64,000 nucleotides of DNA from positions 1-64,000 of the forward strand of contig NZ_AUKX01000010.1 in NCBI RefSeq assembly GCF_000424985.1. The letters are read 5' to 3'. Position numbers and translations under genes: made by a program. The notes beneath the pieces are model-generated. The model had not been told where the DNA came from and ran no database searches. It was given only the letters and a program-made list of their open reading frames with translations. This stretch comes from Arenibacter latericius DSM 15913. Lineage in GTDB: Bacteria; Bacteroidota; Bacteroidia; Flavobacteriales; Flavobacteriaceae. Below are positions 43,348-53,503 of the stretch, piece by piece; within the stretch, counting starts at the first letter, position 1; each line of letters starts with the position of its first letter.

Positions 43348-45714
43348 TTAATCGATTTTTTTAAGCTCCGAATTTAACCAAACCTTTTGGTCTTTTTTCA
43401 GAATTACATTGGCATTTGTATTACCGTACACCAATTTAACCTCTGTATTCTTTTTGGACTTTAGGCCCACTCTTTCCAGTTGACCATTTTTCCATTCCAA
43501 ATCAACTTCAATATTACCACGCGCTATCAAACCAGTGATACTCCCCGTACCCCAATTTTGCGGTAATGCAGGCAGTAATCTTAAAAACCCTTCATGGGAT
43601 TGCAATAGCAATTCTGCTACTGCGGCGGTATATCCAAAATTACCATCTATTTGAAATGGCGGATGCTCATCAAACAAATTATCCGCAACGGAAATCTGCA
43701 TAAACTTATTAATATTTTCTTCTGCAGATGCAGCATCCAATAATCGGGCATTAAAATTAATCATCCAGGCTCTACTCCATCCTGTACCTGCACCCCCGTG
43801 CTGCAAACGGAAGTCGATTGTTTTCTGAGCTGCTGCAAAAGCCTCCTTATCTTTTGAGGTGATAGCAACACCAGGGTGAAGCGCATAGAGGTGAGACATA
43901 TGACGATGCCCTTTTTCTGGCTCTTCATATTCTTCATTCCATTCCAAAATCCGACCATCTTTTCCAATCTTAACTCCAGGGTAGAGACCATCCAATTTCG
44001 CTTTCACTTCTTTTATAAAGTCATCCTCTATCTGCAATACTTCTGCAGCTGCCAAGGTATTTCCAAATGCTTCAGCTATAATTTGATGTCCCATAGCAGA
44101 TCCGGTGGTCATAGCGGCAGGCTTTCCATCTGCTGCGTAATAAGAATTCTCTGGGGAGGCTTCTGGGTAAGAAATCCATTTATCACTGCTTTCATCTTTT
44201 TGCAACCAGTCCAAATAAAACTCGCTTATCCCTTTTAAGTATGGATAGGCACGTTTTTGAAGAAACTCCTCATCCTCCGTAAATTTATAATGTTCCCAAT
44301 AATGTTGGGCTAGCCATCCACCACCGTGAATCCATGCGCCCCAATAGGCTCTTTCTGCACGCATCCATGGGGTTGCCCATAAGTCTGTTGCGTGATGCAT
44401 AACTGCTCCACGATTAATTCCATATTGTTGCTTAGCCGTAGCTCTTCCTCTTTCTAACAAGCGGTCCCCAAGATCGAACAAGGGCATGTGCAATTCTGAG
44501 AGATTAGTCACCTCAGCCGGCCAATAATTCATTTGCAAGTTGATGTTAAGATGGTAATCTGCATTCCATGGCGCCTCTAAATGATTGTTCCAAATCCCTT
44601 GTAGATTAGCAGGATTAGTTCCTGGTCTAGAAGACGATATTAGCAAATAACGACCATAGTGAAACAATTTAGCGGCTAAATCGGGGTCATCGTTACCATC
44701 TTTAATTCTCTGTAACCTTACATCTGTAGGTAGGGAATCTAGCTCCTTACCTCCTAGGTCTAAAGTAACTCGGTTATACAAGGAAGTATAATCTTCAATA
44801 TGCCTGTTTAAAAGGTTTGAAAAGGTCTTCCCCTCCACGCTTTCTAGCGTTTCAGTATTTTTAACTTTATAATCGTCCGAATAAAAAGATGTATTAGCCA
44901 CAAGGTAAATAGTAGCTTCTTTTACCCCTTTTAGGCTTAAAGTTCCATTATTGGCACTTACTTCCCCTGAGGTATTTTTAACTTTTAGTCGAGTTTCAAA
45001 TTTTACACCGTAATTGATCTCAAAAGGTTTAGATTCTTTTTTCCCTCCGTATTGGGTCACCATTCCTAGCATACTAATTTCTTTGTCTGAAGGGTTAGAA
45101 GTAGTTACCGTTTTATGACCGTGATCTTGTGGTCGATCTAACTTTAAGTCAAAATCCATACCCTCTGCAGCTGTAGTGCTCAGATAAATTACCATAACGT
45201 CATCTGCATTAGAAGAAAATACTTTCTCAGAATATTCAGCTCCGTTACTAGTATAGCTTACTTCTGCCAAGGCATTATTTAGGTCTAAAGATCTTTTGTA
45301 GTTCTCTACATTCTTTTTCCCTTTAAAATCGATAAAAAGATCGCCCATAGTTTGGTGTGATCTTACCACTGTTTTATAGGAAAACTTGTCCATGTAGGTA
45401 GCATCTACTTCATGTGGTTTTCCTTCCCTTAGCAATTTTCTAAAATGCTCTAAGTCCTCTGGAGTTCCTTTGGAGTCTCCCCAATCTGGACCACCGGGCC
45501 ACATAGAATCTTCATTTAGCTGAATACGCTCATTATTCGGATCCCCAAAAACCATTGCTCCCAATCTACCATTACCAACGGGTAAAGCCTCCATCCATTT
45601 GGCCGCTGGTTGTGCATACCATATCTCGTTGGAAGGCAAAACCTTTTCCTGAGTCTGACAGCAGTAAAATATTAACCCAACTAATGTTAGTACAAGCGTC
45701 TTAATCTGATTCAT
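43348..45714 (-). CDS. alpha-L-fucosidase, GH95
   Basis: A 788-residue lipoprotein (signal with '[10 protein letters not shown]'). The N-terminal beta-sandwich starts '[23 protein letters not shown]' (split at 20) and the (alpha/alpha)6 barrel holds '[20 protein letters not shown]', '[16 protein letters not shown]' (Glu acid) and '[21 protein letters not shown]' (split; Asp base). These are the catalytic positions of inverting GH95 fucosidases, which usually cleave alpha-1,2-linked fucose or L-galactose. It overlaps no gene but is 11 bp from the esterase gene. Confidence 0.94.
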   Translation of the reverse strand: MNQIKTLVLTLVGLIFYCCQTQEKVLPSNEIWYAQPAAKWMEALPVGNGRLGAMVFGDPNNERIQLNEDSMWPGGPDWGDSKGTPEDLEHFRKLLREGKPHEVDATYMDKFSYKTVVRSHQTMGDLFIDFKGKKNVENYKRSLDLNNALAEVSYTSNGAEYSEKVFSSNADDVMVIYLSTTAAEGMDFDLKLDRPQDHGHKTVTTSNPSDKEISMLGMVTQYGGKKESKPFEINYGVKFETRLKVKNTSGEVSANNGTLSLKGVKEATIYLVANTSFYSDDYKVKNTETLESVEGKTFSNLLNRHIEDYTSLYNRVTLDLGGKELDSLPTDVRLQRIKDGNDDPDLAAKLFHYGRYLLISSSRPGTNPANLQGIWNNHLEAPWNADYHLNINLQMNYWPAEVTNLSELHMPLFDLGDRLLERGRATAKQQYGINRGAVMHHATDLWATPWMRAERAYWGAWIHGGGWLAQHYWEHYKFTEDEEFLQKRAYPYLKGISEFYLDWLQKDESSDKWISYPEASPENSYYAADGKPAAMTTGSAMGHQIIAEAFGNTLAAAEVLQIEDDFIKEVKAKLDGLYPGVKIGKDGRILEWNEEYEEPEKGHRHMSHLYALHPGVAITSKDKEAFAAAQKTIDFRLQHGGAGTGWSRAWMINFNARLLDAASAEENINKFMQISVADNLFDEHPPFQIDGNFGYTAAVAELLLQSHEGFLRLLPALPQNWGTGSITGLIARGNIEVDLEWKNGQLERVGLKSKKNTEVKLVYGNTNANVILKKDQKVWLNSELKKID

Positions 45715-45725
45715 TCTTTATTTGA

Positions 45726-47132
45726 TTATTTAATTGTTTTTTCTAATTCCCAATCATCGGTTCTAAATGCAGAAGCGGGTAATCCGGCCGAATTGTAAAG
45801 GTTTGGTATCGCCCCGTTCGTAAAGGCAAATCTAACCGCCTTTGGTTCTTCTACTTTTTTGGATGACACACTTATGTTATTGTCGTTAATTTTAGCCTTC
45901 GCTGGATAAAACACTTTATCTTCTCCTGCGATATAAAACTCAACCAATTCCTTTCCTTTTTTTATCAACCCATTTTCTGCAAAGTCAAAACTAAGCACAA
46001 TTTCCTTTTTCTTTATTTCCATGGACTTATAAACGGGACCTGAATACACCAATTCTTGATTTCCATAGGTTTTTGCTAAAGCCCATTGTGCTAATCGGTA
46101 TCCAACATCTTGTTTGTTAATAGGGTGGATGTTATCTAAATTTCCAATATCATTGGTGACCACCATACCGGTATTAGCTACATTTTGCATGGTATATAAT
46201 TGCGCATCTCGCACATGAGCAGCGTCTGTAGCCTTGGGATCATCATACTTATATGGAGCAATCTGTACAAAATAAAAAGGAAGGTTCTTACCCCATTCCG
46301 CTCTCCACGATTTTATCATTGAACGAAATGATTTATAGTAGGAATCTGGATTAACTCTATTAGATTCTCCTTGATACCATATAAAACCTACAATATTGAA
46401 TTTTGTAATAGGATGAATCATGGCATTATAAGCATAACCAGGATCATTGGGCCACCAGGCAACCTCCCTTAGTTTACTTGCAGCTTTGGTTAATTCCGCA
46501 TCCTCGGTAATCAATTCTTTTTTCATCCAAACTTCTACGGGTGTTCCTCCCCAACTGGAATTAATTAGTCCCACGGGAACCGATAATTCACGATGTAATT
46601 CTCTACCAAAAAAGTATGCTACGGAACTAAAGTTTTGCATAGTCTCTGGTTTACAAACCACCCATTCCCCTCTTAATTGATCTTGCGGGGAGGCTGATAT
46701 TTGTTGTGCTACCTGAAAAAAGCGGATTTCCGGGTAATTGGCATTTTTTATTTCTTCCTCCGCGTTCTCCAATCCTTGTTTGGGCGTCCATTGCATATTA
46801 CTTTGGCCAGACCCCAACCACACTTCACCTATTAAAACATTGCTTATTTCCAGTTTTTCATGACCTTCTACTATTACTTTATAAGCTCCTCCTGCCTCTG
46901 GGGTTGGCAATTGAACGGTCCACACTCCTTGATGGGCTTTAGTGGTTATCTTTTTATTGTTCCAAGTGCCATATACGGTAATCTCCTCACTGGTAGCAGT
47001 AGTCCAGCCCCAAATAGTTACATCAGATTGCTGTTGCAGCACCATATTGTCTGATAATATGGAGGGGAGCCAAATCTCTCCATACATATTAGTGGTAATA
47101 AGCAAAAGCAGTAAACCTAATAACTTTTTCAT
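45726..47132 (-). CDS. sialate O-acetylesterase family carbohydrate esterase
   Basis: A 468-residue secreted enzyme of the SASA (SGNH-type) family. Features are 'PSILSDNMVLQQQSDVTIWGW' (jelly-roll start), nucleophile Ser in 'WLGSGQSNMQW', 'NSSWGGTPVEVWM', 'GFIWYQGESN' and the Asp/His pair in 'DNIHPINKQDVG'. Members remove acetyl groups from sugars; in a fucan locus an acetylated fucose or xylose is the likely target, not sialic acid. It follows the three-domain esterase gene by 43 bp. Confidence 0.88.
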   Translation of the reverse strand: MKKLLGLLLLLITTNMYGEIWLPSILSDNMVLQQQSDVTIWGWTTATSEEITVYGTWNNKKITTKAHQGVWTVQLPTPEAGGAYKVIVEGHEKLEISNVLIGEVWLGSGQSNMQWTPKQGLENAEEEIKNANYPEIRFFQVAQQISASPQDQLRGEWVVCKPETMQNFSSVAYFFGRELHRELSVPVGLINSSWGGTPVEVWMKKELITEDAELTKAASKLREVAWWPNDPGYAYNAMIHPITKFNIVGFIWYQGESNRVNPDSYYKSFRSMIKSWRAEWGKNLPFYFVQIAPYKYDDPKATDAAHVRDAQLYTMQNVANTGMVVTNDIGNLDNIHPINKQDVGYRLAQWALAKTYGNQELVYSGPVYKSMEIKKKEIVLSFDFAENGLIKKGKELVEFYIAGEDKVFYPAKAKINDNNISVSSKKVEEPKAVRFAFTNGAIPNLYNSAGLPASAFRTDDWELEKTIK

Positions 47133-47175
47133 TCGTTTATATTTTATTACAGATAACCAATGTTACCAAATTTTT

Positions 47176-49311
47176 TTAATCGATAATTGAATTAAAGCTT
47201 TCACTAATGATTCTCCCCAACACTTTATATCCTTCAGGTAGTAAATGAATTCCATCTTTAGCATATAAATCCGCTCTCAAGAACCCATTATTATCCGAAA
47301 ACTCGTCGATTACATTGTAATAGTAAATCGTTTTTTGATTTCCTAAGTTCTTTATAAGAGAATGAATTTTATTGTATTTTACTCTTCTATCCGTTTTCGG
47401 ATTTAAGCCGGTAGGCAAGGGTCCTAACAGGATGACTTTTGTAGAGGGAGCAAATTTTTCTTTTGCTATCATTAAGATCTTTTGAATCCCTCCTGCGATC
47501 TCTTCCGCTGTATTTTCTCCAAAATTATTTACACCGATCGCCAATACAACAACCTTAGGATTTGCAGCCTCATAGTTCCCATTTTTAATACGGTATAGAA
47601 CGTGTTGGGTCCTATCTCCAGAAATTCCGGCACCGATCCAGTTTAAATCCTTAAAATAAAGTGCTGCGGCTTCCTTTCCTGGAGCATAGGTAACATTGGG
47701 TCTATTTCCACCCCAACCTTGCGTAATGGAGTTCCCAATTAGCAGTAGGTCGGTTTCTTTTGTGGCTTGGCATAGCGAATCAATATCTTTAGCCTGTGCC
47801 CACCAGTCTTTTCCTTCTATCCAACCTGCGGCCGATCTATATTCCGCCGAAGGAGAGGGGATAGCAGCAAAATTTACTTTTTGATTCGTTGCTCTAAGGA
47901 TAAAATCGACTATCGGACTGGGGTTTTCCAAACTATGTGGATGATGTCCAATTCCTTCTTTGTATATGGCTTCTATTACACCCCCATGTGCTTTAATGCC
48001 TTCTTCAAATAGTTTGGTATTTTCTGCCACGGGAACCACCTCATCTGAAGCACCACAAACGTGCATCATAGGATACCCCCCTTTAGCAATAGTTTTTATC
48101 TTATGAATGGGGTTGCCTTTAAAATTGGATATATCCTTATCACTCTTTAAGTAATACACTTTTTTAAATGCTTCCCAATCTGAGGCACTCCCTTTGCCCT
48201 TACCCAACCCACCAGGCCAGCTTTTTCCATCAAGAACGGGAGCATCGGCATATACCGCTGCCACTTTTTCAGGATTCTTCTCCGCCCAATTATAAACGAT
48301 TAATCCACCTCTACTCATCCCCTCCAGCACTACTTTTTTGGGAAGTCCAGCTTGGGTCATTAACTCATAAAAATCATCCCAACGTTTAACCGCTTCGGGA
48401 CCGCCAAACAAATTGGCAACATCATAGTAAGCAATATGAAAACCTCTTTCCAGTAAAGCAATATCCGTTTGAGGTTCATGCCCCCAGAATCTTGCTCTCA
48501 ACACCCAAGGTCTCCCGGCGGCAACTTTTTTAGGTTGTACTACTTTAGAAGGGATTCCCTTATATTCAAAATTGGTTTGTGGGTATCCGTGAAAGTTTAC
48601 GGTTTCATTATTTTTTATATCGTCGGATTCAAAAATAGTTATGGGTTTGCTTTCTTGCAGCATCACAGTTTCATAAAGTCGCTTTGCAATCACTGTAGCC
48701 CCTAATGAGGAAGGGTGCACCATATCTGGTAATAATTGGGGTTGGTCTATAAAAAGTTGATACAGATCCAACACTTCGGATTTGGTCTTGTAGGCAACTG
48801 AACGAGCCTTAGGAATAATTTTATTTTTTATAATTGGATTCCAAATATTAGTAGTGTCGGATGTAAATGCAGGTAATGGCAATAGTATTACTATCCTTAC
48901 TTTATCATTTACTGCTTTAAAACTTGCTATTAAATCGGTATAATCGGATTCGTATTCCTCTAAATAAACCCTGTTTTGAAGTTTACTATCGTTGGTGCCC
49001 AATTTTATAAAAACAATGTCTGGTTTAAATTCCAAGGCATTGGAATAAGCCTCTGTTTCCCAATAGGGTCTATCCCCTTTTTTTAAAAGGGTCCTTCCGC
49101 TTACTCCAAAATTACGAACCTCGTAAGAGTCACCCAATAACTCCTGTAATTGGGCGGGATAGGAATTCTTTTCCCTATTAGCTACCTTAGATCCATAGGT
49201 GATGCTATTTCCTACAGTAGCAATTTTGATTGGCTCTTGAAGCATCGCCCAAGAAGCTTCCACAAATAGGAAAAAACCTAAAACCAATATTACGAGTTTG
49301 TTTTTTCCCAT
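47176..49311 (-). CDS. three-domain esterase: SGNH + alpha/beta hydrolase + SGNH
   Basis: This 711-residue secreted protein holds three separate hydrolase domains. Residues 28-220 form an SGNH domain with Ser36 ('GNSITYG'), 'GTND' at 105-108 and Asp196/His199 ('DMVHPS'). Residues 235-475 are an alpha/beta hydrolase with Ser333 ('GMSRGG'), Asp423 and a His cluster at 456-459. Residues 520-711 are a second SGNH domain with Ser528 ('GNSITQGWGG'), 'IGVNNF' and 'DGIHLLPEG'. All three seem active by motif. The start overlaps the stop of the sulfatase gene (TAATG). It probably removes several kinds of acyl group from the glycan. Confidence 0.85.
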   Translation of the reverse strand: MGKNKLVILVLGFFLFVEASWAMLQEPIKIATVGNSITYGSKVANREKNSYPAQLQELLGDSYEVRNFGVSGRTLLKKGDRPYWETEAYSNALEFKPDIVFIKLGTNDSKLQNRVYLEEYESDYTDLIASFKAVNDKVRIVILLPLPAFTSDTTNIWNPIIKNKIIPKARSVAYKTKSEVLDLYQLFIDQPQLLPDMVHPSSLGATVIAKRLYETVMLQESKPITIFESDDIKNNETVNFHGYPQTNFEYKGIPSKVVQPKKVAAGRPWVLRARFWGHEPQTDIALLERGFHIAYYDVANLFGGPEAVKRWDDFYELMTQAGLPKKVVLEGMSRGGLIVYNWAEKNPEKVAAVYADAPVLDGKSWPGGLGKGKGSASDWEAFKKVYYLKSDKDISNFKGNPIHKIKTIAKGGYPMMHVCGASDEVVPVAENTKLFEEGIKAHGGVIEAIYKEGIGHHPHSLENPSPIVDFILRATNQKVNFAAIPSPSAEYRSAAGWIEGKDWWAQAKDIDSLCQATKETDLLLIGNSITQGWGGNRPNVTYAPGKEAAALYFKDLNWIGAGISGDRTQHVLYRIKNGNYEAANPKVVVLAIGVNNFGENTAEEIAGGIQKILMIAKEKFAPSTKVILLGPLPTGLNPKTDRRVKYNKIHSLIKNLGNQKTIYYYNVIDEFSDNNGFLRADLYAKDGIHLLPEGYKVLGRIISESFNSIID

Positions 49312-50771
49312 TACAATAAATTATAAATAGGCTTTAAATTGAGCTGATCGCCCATCTTTTCTTGAAGCAGTAATAGTTCCTCAAAAAGCTGTTTTATTAA
49401 GGCAGCATTTTCAGGTGCTTTTGCAATATCATTTAATTCCTCAGGATCAGTTTCCAGGTTATAAAGTCGCACTACCTCCGATTTTGGATACACAATAAGT
49501 TTATATCCATCTTTCCTGATCATGCGCTGAGAACCTTTCTCATAAGTACCATAGATAGCGTTATAATTGCCGGTATCTTCCGTTTCCCTTATCAAATTCA
49601 TCAGGCTATTAAATTCTACATAGTCGGGCTTTTCTACCCCTCCCAAATCCCGTGCTGTAGCCATTACATCTTGTAGGTACACATCAGCTTCCACTTTTTT
49701 CCCTTTTGGAATATCTGGTCCAACTACCATTAAGGGAACCCGAATACTATGATCGTACATACTCTGCTTCCCCATAAGGCCATGCTCACCTACGGCCAAT
49801 CCGTGGTCTGAAGTATAAATGATATAGGTATTATCCATTTGACCGTTCCTTTCCAAGGCTTCCAAAATATCCTTTAACTGATCGTCTAAATGGGTGGTAA
49901 TGGCGTAATATTCTTGTCGGTTTACTTTTACCGAATATTCAGTTCTTGGGAATGGCGCTAATTTCTCATCTCGTAGCGTTGGTCCGGCTCCCATGGTTTC
50001 CGCATAGGGATATTGCGGTAGAAAACTATTTGGAACAGCTATATCCTCTAGGGGATACATTTCTACATATTCTTTTGGCGACTGCCTAGGATCGTGTGGC
50101 GCATTAAAGGCGACATACATAAAGAAGGGATTCGTTCTATTAGCCGCGCTATCTAAAAAAGCTACCGCATCTTCCTTTACTAGTTCGCTCCAGTGTTTTC
50201 CTCCTTTCCAATATCCGCCAAATTCCTTTTTCCATGGTTTCCAAACCGTATCATGGACATTTAACGGTCTATTATACCCTTCGGGCGTATCAAAGGGCAT
50301 TCCCCTGAGTACATGCCCCACATGGTTAAAAATGTCCTTTGGTTTTGCATTAACATGCCATTTTCCGGTCATATAGGTATCATAACCAGAAGTCTGCATT
50401 AGTTTAGGCCAAGTTTTTTCGGTTTCTTCGTCCTTGGTATATTGGTCGGAAATCTGTTGTGCTCTCCATATAGAGCGACCGCTAATGATCATTGCCCTAG
50501 AGGCAACACAAATGGCTCCATTCCAACCGCCCATATTGTAAGCATGGGTAAAAGTAGTTCCTTCTTTCACCAACTTATCCATGGTGGGAGTTATAACCTC
50601 TTTATTCCCTAAGGCATGCACGTCCTTAAAACTCTGATCGTCTGAAAAGAGAAAAATGATATTTGGTTTTTTATGCTCCTCCAATTCTGGAGTCACCTCT
50701 TTTTTCCCATCTGGTTTACAGTTGGAAAAGAGGGCACACAGAATAAGCAGTGAGAATATATTCCTTCTCAT
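49311..50771 (-). CDS. S1 family sulfatase, lipoprotein
   Basis: A 486-residue lipoprotein ('LFSNCKPD', Cys 18). The formylglycine site is C88-V-A-S-R92 in 'GAICVASRAMIISG', a C-x-A-x-R variant. 'LFSDDQSFKD' and 'YTSDHGLAVGEHGLMGK' provide metal and leaving-group positions. The overall look ('TPTMDKLVKEGTTFTHAYNMG') is that of sulfatases near the iduronate/fucose-sulfate acting subfamilies. The substrate is inferred from context as a sulfated fucan. It is translationally coupled to the three-domain esterase. Confidence 0.9.
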   Translation of the reverse strand: MRRNIFSLLILCALFSNCKPDGKKEVTPELEEHKKPNIIFLFSDDQSFKDVHALGNKEVITPTMDKLVKEGTTFTHAYNMGGWNGAICVASRAMIISGRSIWRAQQISDQYTKDEETEKTWPKLMQTSGYDTYMTGKWHVNAKPKDIFNHVGHVLRGMPFDTPEGYNRPLNVHDTVWKPWKKEFGGYWKGGKHWSELVKEDAVAFLDSAANRTNPFFMYVAFNAPHDPRQSPKEYVEMYPLEDIAVPNSFLPQYPYAETMGAGPTLRDEKLAPFPRTEYSVKVNRQEYYAITTHLDDQLKDILEALERNGQMDNTYIIYTSDHGLAVGEHGLMGKQSMYDHSIRVPLMVVGPDIPKGKKVEADVYLQDVMATARDLGGVEKPDYVEFNSLMNLIRETEDTGNYNAIYGTYEKGSQRMIRKDGYKLIVYPKSEVVRLYNLETDPEELNDIAKAPENAALIKQLFEELLLLQEKMGDQLNLKPIYNLL

Positions 50772-50842
50772 TTCATATAGAGTTTATGCGAATGCTTTTT
50801 TTATTGGTCGATTTTCATCGTACCAAGTTTTATTAAATTTAG

Positions 50843-50873
50843 ATTGCCCTCATACAAATCCTATGAGGGCAAT
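50843..50873. terminator. perfect hairpin downstream of the FAH gene
   Basis: Twelve-base arms ATTGCCCTCATA (50843-50854) and TATGAGGGCAAT (50862-50873) are fully complementary with a 7-nt loop. It sits 18 bp after the stop of the FAH-family gene. The T-run is weak, so it may attenuate rather than fully stop transcription into the sulfatase gene. Confidence 0.7.
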
Positions 50874-50890
50874 ACTTCTAAATCTAATTA

Positions 50891-51748
50891 TTATCCTTGG
50901 TAGGCTCTTGCTGTTTGCTTAGAGGTTCCCAATCCTTCAATCCCTAATTCAACCACATCACCTGGTTTTAAGTATTTAGGAGGATTAAATCCTAGTCCAA
51001 CCCCAAACGGAGTACCAGTAGAAATAATATCCCCTGGCAATAGGGTCATAAACTGACTGATATAACTCACTACTTCCTGAATGTTAAAAATAAAGTCGGA
51101 TGTAGAACTATCTTGTACTTTCTCTCCGTTCAACTTTAACCAAAGGTTTAGGTTATTAGGATCTTTAATTTCGTCTTTTGTAGCTATAAAAGGACCAACT
51201 GGAGCAAAGGTGTCACAGCTCTTCCCTTTTACCCACTGACCTTCACGTTCTGTCTGAAATTCTCTTTCGCTATAATCGTTATGCAGCACGTAACCAGCAA
51301 CATGGTCTAGCGCATTTTCTTCTGAAACATAGGAAGCCTTTTTACCGATAACCACCGCTAATTCTACTTCCCAATCTGTTTTCACACTGTTTTTAGGGAT
51401 AATAACGTCATCGTTAGGACCTACTATAGCAGAGGTGGCTTTAAAGAAAAGAACTGGTTCTTTAGGTACTGCCATTCCACTTTCAGCTGCGTGTTTCGCA
51501 TAATTAAGTCCAACACATACAATCTTTGAAGGTCTAACCAAAGGAGCTCCTAAACGAACGCTATCGTCCACTTTAGGGCAGCTACTTTCATTTTCTTCCA
51601 ACCATTTTTTTAATTGCTCTATTCCGTCAGTTCCAAAGAAATCCTCATTGTAATCCCTTCCAAAAGCAGATACGTCTAACCTAGTACCATTTTCCAATTG
51701 CACACCAGGTTTTTCTTTTCCTACCTCTCCAAATCGAATTAATTTCAT
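50891..51748 (-). CDS. FAH family hydrolase, probable 2,4-diketo-3-deoxy-L-fuconate hydrolase
   Basis: A 285-residue fumarylacetoacetate hydrolase-family enzyme: 'IVCVGLNYAKHAAESGM', 'EPVLFFKATSAIVGPND', metal ligands in 'TDWEVELAVVIGKKA' and 'GYVLHNDYSERE', then 'GKSCDTFAPVGPFIAT' and 'ISTGTPFGVGLG'. In the oxidative L-fucose route this family cleaves 2,4-diketo-3-deoxy-L-fuconate to pyruvate and L-lactate. The presence in the same cluster of fuconate dehydratase and two SDR enzymes makes this assignment likely. No signal peptide, so it is cytoplasmic. Confidence 0.87.
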   Translation of the reverse strand: MKLIRFGEVGKEKPGVQLENGTRLDVSAFGRDYNEDFFGTDGIEQLKKWLEENESSCPKVDDSVRLGAPLVRPSKIVCVGLNYAKHAAESGMAVPKEPVLFFKATSAIVGPNDDVIIPKNSVKTDWEVELAVVIGKKASYVSEENALDHVAGYVLHNDYSEREFQTEREGQWVKGKSCDTFAPVGPFIATKDEIKDPNNLNLWLKLNGEKVQDSSTSDFIFNIQEVVSYISQFMTLLPGDIISTGTPFGVGLGFNPPKYLKPGDVVELGIEGLGTSKQTARAYQG

Positions 51749-51837
51749 CTTCTTATTATTTTAAATTACTGTTCCTTTTAACTTATTTCAATTATTTCAT
51801 ACAAAGCGCATACTCTCTCTTGGCGAAAACATATCTA

Positions 51838-51888
51838 AATACTTAATAATCAATACTATGTACTCAATACTTTGTACTTTGTACTCAC
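51838..51888. repeat. TACTTAATACT/TTTGTACT simple repeat block
   Basis: Tandem variants of 'TACT.AATACT' and 'TTTGTACT' fill the gap between the sulfatase and FAH genes. The same words occur at 11.58-11.80 kb and 56018-56062. Confidence 0.65.
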
Positions 51889-51891
51889 TCC

Positions 51892-53490
51892 TCACATCTC
51901 CTCACCAAACACTTCCAATTGCTTCCAATTCTTACTTCCATAACCTTCTGGGTCGTTCTCTTGATTTTCCCCAGGCGTACTTCTTCCATTCTTAATATAG
52001 GCAACCATCAATTGAGTAAGTTCTTTTTCCACTTCCTCAAACTGTCCATAAAGATTAGTTGATTCTTTTGGATCATTAGCTAAGTCATATAACTGGAATT
52101 TAGGAAGCTCCCCAATATTTTCCGAATTTGGCTTGGGATCACTCCAACCTCCCGAACCCGGACTAAATATCATTTTCCAATTCTCTTTTCTAATCGCAAA
52201 ACTTCCGTTTATAGAATGGTGTACGGTAGCCTCTCTTGTATAGGCTTCAGAATTGGCATCATTTAGTAAGGGTAAAATAGAAAAACTATCTTCTCCCTCA
52301 TTATCCTTTAAATCTACCCCAACAATATCTGCACATGTAGCTAAGAGGTCGGTAGTACAGATCGTTTTATTGGAAACTGAACCCGGCTTTATCGTGGATG
52401 GCCATTTTACCATAAACGGCACTCGGTGTCCTCCTTCAAAAATATCGGCCTTGTGACCTCTATAGATTCCGTTAGGACTATGCCCTTTTGCTAGCATCTC
52501 ATTAATATCTGCTGCAGGTGAACAGCCATTATCGCTCGTAAAGATAACGATAGTATTATTTTCTATACCCGATTCTTTAATGGCATCTGCCAACTGCCCC
52601 ATATAAGAATCTATCAGCATCATAAAATCCCCATAGGGATTTAAATTACTTTTTCCTGCCCATTCTTCGGTGGGCAAAATTGGGGTATGTGGTGATGGGA
52701 GTGCCAAGTATAAAAAGAAAGGGTTTTCACTTGTGGATTTTTGTTTGACATAGTCAATAGACCTTCTAAAAAAATTTGGGGTAACATCCTCAAAATCGAA
52801 GTCACGCGCCGTAGGGCCTTTTCGCCACCACCCATATTTATCTTTGCTTTCGGTAACCGTATCGGGTACCATAGTAGGCATTCCATTTTCTACATAAACA
52901 TAAGGGGCCATATCTAGCGACCCGCTATGGCCGTAAGAATAGGTAAAGCCTAAATCTTTGGGTGAATTCTTTACTGGTTTTGAAAAATCAATATTTTCAA
53001 AATCGTTTGGATTCCAACCATCACCAGATTCTACATTAGGGTCTTTAAGAGCCCAGTCCCATCCCAGATGCCATTTTCCAATGAAAGCCGTTTCATATCC
53101 TTCCTTTTGTAATAATGAAGCAACAGTAGTCCTATTATTAGGGATAAGCGCCTTAGAGTTCCCGGTAAGCACACTGCTTTTTAAAGGACTTCTCCAATTA
53201 TACCTTCCTGTTATAATCCCGTAACGAGTAGGAGTACATACTGCAGAGGAGGTATGCGCATCCGTAAACCGCATTCCTTGTTTAGCAATAGCATCTAGAT
53301 TTGGAGTCTTTATTTTACCATCAGGATTAAAAATAGCGATATCTCCATAACCAAGGTCATCGGCAAGCACATAGATTATATTAGGCAATGTTTCCTCTTT
53401 TACTGCCATTTTCTTGCTTGTAGAACCACAAGAAATTAATGACCAGGCCATTATTACCAAAATTAAACAACTTAAAAATCTACTATTCAT
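51892..53490 (-). CDS. S1 family arylsulfatase-type sulfatase, lipoprotein
   Basis: A 532-residue lipoprotein ('WSLISCGSTS', Cys 21). The active-site motif is C85-T-P-T-R89 in 'SSAVCTPTRYGIITGRYNW', followed by 'FIGKWHLGWDW' (family Lys/His) and 'IFTSDNGCSPAAD'. The closeness of 'GKWHLG' and the C-terminal 'LYDLANDPKESTNLYG' is typical of arylsulfatase-A-like members. It is 14 bp from the beta-helix gene and so belongs to the same transcript. Confidence 0.93.
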   Translation of the reverse strand: MNSRFLSCLILVIMAWSLISCGSTSKKMAVKEETLPNIIYVLADDLGYGDIAIFNPDGKIKTPNLDAIAKQGMRFTDAHTSSAVCTPTRYGIITGRYNWRSPLKSSVLTGNSKALIPNNRTTVASLLQKEGYETAFIGKWHLGWDWALKDPNVESGDGWNPNDFENIDFSKPVKNSPKDLGFTYSYGHSGSLDMAPYVYVENGMPTMVPDTVTESKDKYGWWRKGPTARDFDFEDVTPNFFRRSIDYVKQKSTSENPFFLYLALPSPHTPILPTEEWAGKSNLNPYGDFMMLIDSYMGQLADAIKESGIENNTIVIFTSDNGCSPAADINEMLAKGHSPNGIYRGHKADIFEGGHRVPFMVKWPSTIKPGSVSNKTICTTDLLATCADIVGVDLKDNEGEDSFSILPLLNDANSEAYTREATVHHSINGSFAIRKENWKMIFSPGSGGWSDPKPNSENIGELPKFQLYDLANDPKESTNLYGQFEEVEKELTQLMVAYIKNGRSTPGENQENDPEGYGSKNWKQLEVFGEEM

Positions 53491-53503
53491 ATCCTATCAG
53501 CAT

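Noticed and set aside
45726-47132. Link of the sialate O-acetylesterase gene to sialic acid use
   Set aside because: The family name is historical; members act on many acetylated sugars and the neighbours are fucosidases and sulfatases.
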